This document shows positions 40,043-43,731 of a stretch of 43,731 nucleotides of DNA, one piece after another (position 1 is the stretch's first letter; each line of letters begins with the position of its first letter). Position numbers and translations under genes: made by a program. Origin of the DNA: Dyella ginsengisoli LA-4 (GTDB lineage Bacteria; Pseudomonadota; Gammaproteobacteria; Xanthomonadales; Rhodanobacteraceae); NCBI RefSeq assembly GCF_000334915.1, contig NZ_AMSF01000032.1, positions 1 to 43,731 of the forward strand, given 5' to 3'. Below the pieces are notes generated by a model. The model was not told the origin of the DNA. It saw only the letters and a program-made list of their open reading frames with translations, and did no database searches.

Positions 40043-41938
40043 ATGGGCTACGACGAGTTCTACCGGCAGTCGGTCGAGGAGCCGGAACGGTTCTGGGGCG
40101 AGCAGGCGAGGCTGATCCACTGGGAGACGCCGCCGCAGCAGATTCTCGACGCCTCGAAGCTGCCGTTCCGACGGTGGTTCGTCGGCGGCACCACCAACCT
40201 CTGCTACAACGCGGTGGATCGCCACATCGCCGAGCGCGGCGAGCAGCTGGCGCTGGTGGCGATCTCCACCGAGACCGGCGCCACCGAAGAGATCACCTAC
40301 CGCGTGCTGTACCGCGAGGTGAATCGCTTTGCCGGCATCCTGCAGTCGCTGGATGTGGGCAAGGGCGATCGGGTGGTGATCTACATGCCGAACATGGCCG
40401 AGGCGGTGTACGCGATGCTGGCGTGCGCGCGCATCGGCGCGATCCACTCGGTGGTGTTCGGTGGTTTCGCCGCGCACAACCTGGCGCTGCGCATCGACGA
40501 CGCCGAACCCAAGCTGCTGATCTGCGCCGATGCCGGCATGCGCGGCGGCAAGGTGATCCCGTACAAGCCGCTGGTGGACGCGGCGCTGGGCGAGGCGAAG
40601 GCGCCGCCGCCGCACGTGCTGATCGTCAGTCGCGGGCTGGATCCGGATATGCATCGGGTGGAGGGCCGCGACCTGGACTACGCCCGCCTGCGCGCCGAGC
40701 ACATGAACGACGAGGTGCCGGTGGTGTGGCTGGAGTCGAACGAGCCCAGCTATCTGCTCTACACCTCGGGCACCACCGGCAAGCCCAAGGGCATCCAGCG
40801 CGACGTGGGCGGCTATGCGGTGGCGATGGCGATGTCCACGCGGCTGGTGTTCGACATCGGGCCGGGACAGGTGATGTTCTCCACCTCCGACGTGGGCTGG
40901 GCGGTGGGCCACTCGTACAACGTCTATGGCCCGCTGATCGTCGGCGCGACGTCGCTGCTGTACGAAGGGCTGCCGACCAACCCCGACCCCGGCATCTGGT
41001 GGCGGCTGTGCGAGAAGTATCGCGTGCGCTCCATGTTCTCTTCGCCCACCGGCATCCGCCTGCTGAAGAAGCAGGACGTGTCGTGGCTGAAGAAGGCGGA
41101 TCTCTCCTCGCTCAAGTGGCTGTTCCTCGCCGGTGAGCCGCTGGACGAGCCGACCGCGCACTGGATCACCGATGGCCTCGGGGTGCCGGTGATCGACAAC
41201 TACTGGCAGACCGAGACCGGCTGGCCGGCGCTCACCCTGATGCCGGGCCTGGAACTGAAGCCGGTGAAGTGGGGCTCGCCCGGACTGCCCGCTCCCGGTT
41301 ACCGCATGAAGGTGATCAACGAGGCCACCGGCGAGGAAGCCGCCGCGGGCGAGAAGGGCGTGCTGGTGATGGTGCCGCCGCTGCCGCCGGGTTGCCTGAC
41401 CACGGTGTGGCGCGACGACGATCGCTACGTCAACAGCTACTTCAGCCACTTCAAGGAGCTGCTGTACAGCTCGCTGGACTGGGCGATCCGCGACGCGGAC
41501 GGCTACACCAACATCCTCGGGCGCACCGACGACGTGATCAACGTGGCCGGGCACCGGCTGGGCACGCGCGAGATCGAGGAGTCCGTCGCCACCTATGCGT
41601 CGGTGGCCGAGGCGGCGGTGATCGGCATGAAGGATGAGCTCAAGGGGCAGGTGCCGGTGGTGTTCGCCACGCTCAAGCAGGGCGCCACCGCTTCCTCGGA
41701 AGAGGCGGCGCGCGGCATGCAGCAGGCGGTGACCGACCAGCTCGGTCCGATCGCCCGGCCTGCGCGCATCTACGTGGTGAATGCCCTGCCGAAGACGCGC
41801 TCGGGCAAGCTGCTGCGCCGCTCGCTGCAGGCGCTGGTGCAGCACACCGATCCGGGCGACCTGTCCACGCTGGACGATCCGGCTTCGCTCGACGAGGTGC
41901 GCAAGGCGCTGGACAGGGGGCCGGACCTGGGCAGCTGA
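40043..41938 (+). CDS. prpE: Propionate-CoA ligase PrpE (acetyl-CoA synthetase family)
   Basis: A 631-residue acyl-CoA synthetase. MGYDEFYRQSVEEPERFWGE matches the PrpE N-terminus, and AHNLALRIDDAEPKLLICAD, the P-loop YTSGTTGKPKGIQRDVGGYA, PVIDNYWQTETGWP (A5), DWAIRDADGYTNILGRTDDV and INVAGHRLGTREIEESVATY, and the adenylation lysine in LPKTRSGKLLRRSLQAL are all present. It activates propionate, and probably acetate or other short acids, via an acyl-AMP. This fits CrbS/CrbR-type control, which governs such ligases elsewhere. ATG 40043 is the conserved start; the frame opens further upstream at 39902. AATTGGCAATT (39919-39929) is a palindrome in the upstream gap. Confidence 0.95.
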   Translation: MGYDEFYRQSVEEPERFWGEQARLIHWETPPQQILDASKLPFRRWFVGGTTNLCYNAVDRHIAERGEQLALVAISTETGATEEITYRVLYREVNRFAGILQSLDVGKGDRVVIYMPNMAEAVYAMLACARIGAIHSVVFGGFAAHNLALRIDDAEPKLLICADAGMRGGKVIPYKPLVDAALGEAKAPPPHVLIVSRGLDPDMHRVEGRDLDYARLRAEHMNDEVPVVWLESNEPSYLLYTSGTTGKPKGIQRDVGGYAVAMAMSTRLVFDIGPGQVMFSTSDVGWAVGHSYNVYGPLIVGATSLLYEGLPTNPDPGIWWRLCEKYRVRSMFSSPTGIRLLKKQDVSWLKKADLSSLKWLFLAGEPLDEPTAHWITDGLGVPVIDNYWQTETGWPALTLMPGLELKPVKWGSPGLPAPGYRMKVINEATGEEAAAGEKGVLVMVPPLPPGCLTTVWRDDDRYVNSYFSHFKELLYSSLDWAIRDADGYTNILGRTDDVINVAGHRLGTREIEESVATYASVAEAAVIGMKDELKGQVPVVFATLKQGATASSEEAARGMQQAVTDQLGPIARPARIYVVNALPKTRSGKLLRRSLQALVQHTDPGDLSTLDDPASLDEVRKALDRGPDLGS

Positions 41939-41969
41939 AGCTCCGTTACCGCCACAAGGATCCGCCGCA

Positions 41970-42005
41970 AAGGAAAACGGGACGGCAAGCCGTCCCGTTT
42001 TCCTT
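41970..42005. terminator. Strong bidirectional terminator between prpE and ahpF
   Basis: A perfect 16-bp inverted repeat: AAGGAAAACGGGACGG (41970-41985) and CCGTCCCGTTTTCCTT (41990-42005) with loop CAAG. It serves two convergent genes. Confidence 0.93.
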
Positions 42006-42027
42006 CCTGCGCCCTGCGGGGGGTTCT

Positions 42028-43620
42028 TCAGGCCGCTTCGGTCACCTTCTCGCGCTCTGCCACCGGCAGGCGCATCAGGTGGTCGAAGGCGCTGAGCGCG
42101 GCAGTGGAGCCGGCGCCCATGGCGATCACGATCTGCTTGTACGGCACCGTGGTGGCGTCACCGGCGGCGTACACGCCCGGCAGCGAGGTCTCGCCGCGGT
42201 CGTTGATGACGATCTCGCCGCGCGCCGACAGTTCCACCGTGCCCTTCAGCCACTCGGTGTTCGGCAGCAGGCCGATCTGCACGAAGATGCCTTCCAGGTC
42301 GACCGTGTGGGTGTTGCCGCTGACGCGGTCCTTGTAGGTCAGGCCGTTGACCTTCTGGCCGTCGCCCAGCACTTCGGTGGTCTGCGCGTTCACCAGGATC
42401 GCCACGTTCGGCAGGCTGCGCAGCTTGCGCTGCAATACCTCGTCGGCGCGCAGCTGGCTGTCGAACTCGAGCAGGGTGACGTGGCTGACGATGCCGGCCA
42501 GGTCGATCGCCGCCTCCACGCCGGAGTTGCCGCCGCCGATCACCGCCACGCGCTTGCCCTTGAACAGCGGGCCGTCGCAGTGCGGGCAGTAGGCCACGCC
42601 CTTGTTGCGGTAGGCGTCCTCACCCGGCACGTTCATCTGCCGCCAGCGTGCGCCGGTGGAGAGGATCACGGTCTTGGACTTCAGCGTCGCGCCGTTCTCC
42701 AGCTCCACCTGGACCAGACCGCCGGTGGCATCGCTGGCCGGAATGAGCCTGGTCGCGCGCTGCAGGTTCATCACGTCGACCTCGTGCTCGCGCACATTCT
42801 GCTCCAGCGCGGCAGCGAGCTTCGGGCCTTCGGTGTGCGGCACCGAGATCAGGTTCTCGATGCCCATGGTGTCCAGCACCTGGCCGCCGAAGCGCTCGGC
42901 CGCCACGCCGGTGCGGATGCCCTTGCGTGCGCTGTAGATCGCCGCGGCCGCGCCGGCCGGGCCGCCGCCGACGATCAGCACGTCGAAGGCCTCCTTGGTC
43001 GTCAGCTTCTCGGCGTCACGCTTGGCGGCGCCGGTGTCGAGCTTGGCGACGATCTGTTCCAGGCTCATGCGGCCCTGGTCGAACACTTCGCCGTTGAGGT
43101 AGACGGTCGGCACCGACATCACCTGGCGCGCGTCCACCTCGTCCTGGAACAAGGCGCCGTCGATGGCGACGTGCTTGATCTTCGGGTTCAGCACGCTCAT
43201 CAGGTTGAGCGCCTGCACCACGTCCGGGCAGTTCTGGCAGGACTGCGAGAAATAGGTCTCGAAAGCGAACTCGCCGTCGAGGTTGCGTACCTGCTCGATC
43301 ACGTCCTGTGTGGCCTTGGACGGATGGCCGCCGACCTGCAGCAGGGCGAGCACGAGCGAGGTGAATTCGTGGCCCATCGGGATGCCGGCGAAGCGCACGC
43401 CGATATCCGTGCCTTTGCGGTTGATCGCGAAGGAGGGTTTGCGCGCGTCGTCGTCGCGGCGCACCAGGGTGATCTGGTCCGAGAGCGCGGTGATCTCTTC
43501 GAGCAGCTCGTGCAGCTCGGCGGACTTGGCGCCGTCGTCGAGCGACTCGACGATCTCGATCGGCTGCGTGACCTTCTCGAGGTAGGCCTTCAACTGGGCG
43601 GAGAGATTGGCGTCCAACAT
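42028..43620 (-). CDS. ahpF: Alkyl hydroperoxide reductase subunit F
   Basis: A 530-residue flavoprotein disulfide reductase. The N-terminal double thioredoxin-fold domain (1-200) holds Cys128 and Cys131 (SCQNCPDV), which pass electrons to AhpC. The FAD/NADH-binding part has [20 protein letters not shown], the redox pair Cys345-PH-Cys348 ([15 protein letters not shown]) and [19 protein letters not shown]; the end [20 protein letters not shown] binds FAD. NADH reduces AhpC, which destroys peroxides. ahpC is expected just outside the window; the hairpin at 43656-43676 fits an ahpC-ahpF intercistronic region. No OxyR site could be seen within the window. Confidence 0.97.
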   Translation of the reverse strand: MLDANLSAQLKAYLEKVTQPIEIVESLDDGAKSAELHELLEEITALSDQITLVRRDDDARKPSFAINRKGTDIGVRFAGIPMGHEFTSLVLALLQVGGHPSKATQDVIEQVRNLDGEFAFETYFSQSCQNCPDVVQALNLMSVLNPKIKHVAIDGALFQDEVDARQVMSVPTVYLNGEVFDQGRMSLEQIVAKLDTGAAKRDAEKLTTKEAFDVLIVGGGPAGAAAAIYSARKGIRTGVAAERFGGQVLDTMGIENLISVPHTEGPKLAAALEQNVREHEVDVMNLQRATRLIPASDATGGLVQVELENGATLKSKTVILSTGARWRQMNVPGEDAYRNKGVAYCPHCDGPLFKGKRVAVIGGGNSGVEAAIDLAGIVSHVTLLEFDSQLRADEVLQRKLRSLPNVAILVNAQTTEVLGDGQKVNGLTYKDRVSGNTHTVDLEGIFVQIGLLPNTEWLKGTVELSARGEIVINDRGETSLPGVYAAGDATTVPYKQIVIAMGAGSTAALSAFDHLMRLPVAEREKVTEAA

Positions 43621-43655
43621 GGCGATTTCCCTGGTGATGGGGTGAGTCTGGCGAG

Positions 43656-43676
43656 CGCCCGGGAAAATCCCGGGCG
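43656..43676. terminator. Hairpin upstream of ahpF, likely ahpC-ahpF attenuator
   Basis: CGCCCGGG (43656-43663) and CCCGGGCG (43669-43676) pair perfectly over loop AAAAT. On the minus strand it lies 36 bases before the ahpF start. Such hairpins often reduce readthrough so that ahpC exceeds ahpF. A second dyad, GGTCCG and CGGACC (43704-43709 and 43719-43724), follows toward the window end. Confidence 0.6.
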
Positions 43677-43731
43677 TCGCGAACGTTCAATGGGAGAACG
43701 AGAGGTCCGGGTGATCCGCGGACCGGGCGCG

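Noticed and set aside
39752-41845. Upstream extension of the lipoprotein frame (total 1217 codons)
   Set aside because: The extension is antisense to prpE. The true start at 39751 has a strong ribosome site and a lipoprotein signal.

Overview
The window reads as chromosomal DNA of a high-GC gammaproteobacterium of the Xanthomonadales/Lysobacterales, most like Rhodanobacter, Dyella or a relative. This is inferred from GC-rich codon use, the REP elements built on a GGAGCGGCTTCAGCCGC core, and gene content (TypA, PrpE, AhpF, paired DUF1501/DUF1800, thiosulfate dehydrogenase). No rRNA, tRNA, CRISPR array, prophage or insertion sequence was seen. The left end looks like a contig end: a near-pure C tract runs into a relic of an Rhs core.

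Layout. 1-460: Rhs relic and a cluster of a short repeated motif. 460-2217: PadR regulator, HAAS/sensor membrane protein, small DUF1579-like protein. 2227-5021 (minus): DUF1501 and DUF1800 export pair. 5141-6588: small proteins and a methyltransferase. 6634-11946: a compact sulfur operon with an operator palindrome, a persulfide-sensor-type ArsR regulator fused in frame to a periplasmic DsrE protein, an orphan ModA-like binding protein, TsdB and TsdA cytochromes, a membrane TlpA-like thioredoxin and a DsbG-like protein, closed by a strong terminator. 11971-15143: TypA and a secreted lipase with REP elements around them.

15168-29462 looks like a locus for using extracellular poly-3-hydroxybutyrate: a GntP-type permease, a divergent TonB-dependent receptor, a secreted PHB depolymerase with a type II catalytic domain, an SLC5-type hybrid sensor kinase and LuxR-type response regulator resembling CrbS/CrbR (MxtR/ErdR), then NfeD/slipin, and a 3-hydroxybutyrate oligomer hydrolase. 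29574-35225: housekeeping and small genes (PpiB, YidB-like, GlsB-like, aminotransferase, malate dehydrogenase, a ParB-like protein). 35268-36296: a MerR regulator with two tandem TipAS-like units behind a textbook 19-bp-spacer MerR promoter. 36407-39751: a two-partner-secretion TpsB pore next to a glycine-rich repetitive lipoprotein. 40043-43620: PrpE and AhpF converging on a perfect 16-bp-stem terminator.

Most notable: (1) the uninterrupted ArsR-DsrE reading frame, which could give a membrane-anchored regulator with a periplasmic sulfur-carrier domain as well as free DsrE; (2) two copies of a roughly 182-bp intergenic element whose three hairpins keep perfect pairing despite different stem sequences; (3) the TpsB/glycine-rich lipoprotein pair without a recognisable TpsA. 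All identifications come from reading the sequence; no database search was run.
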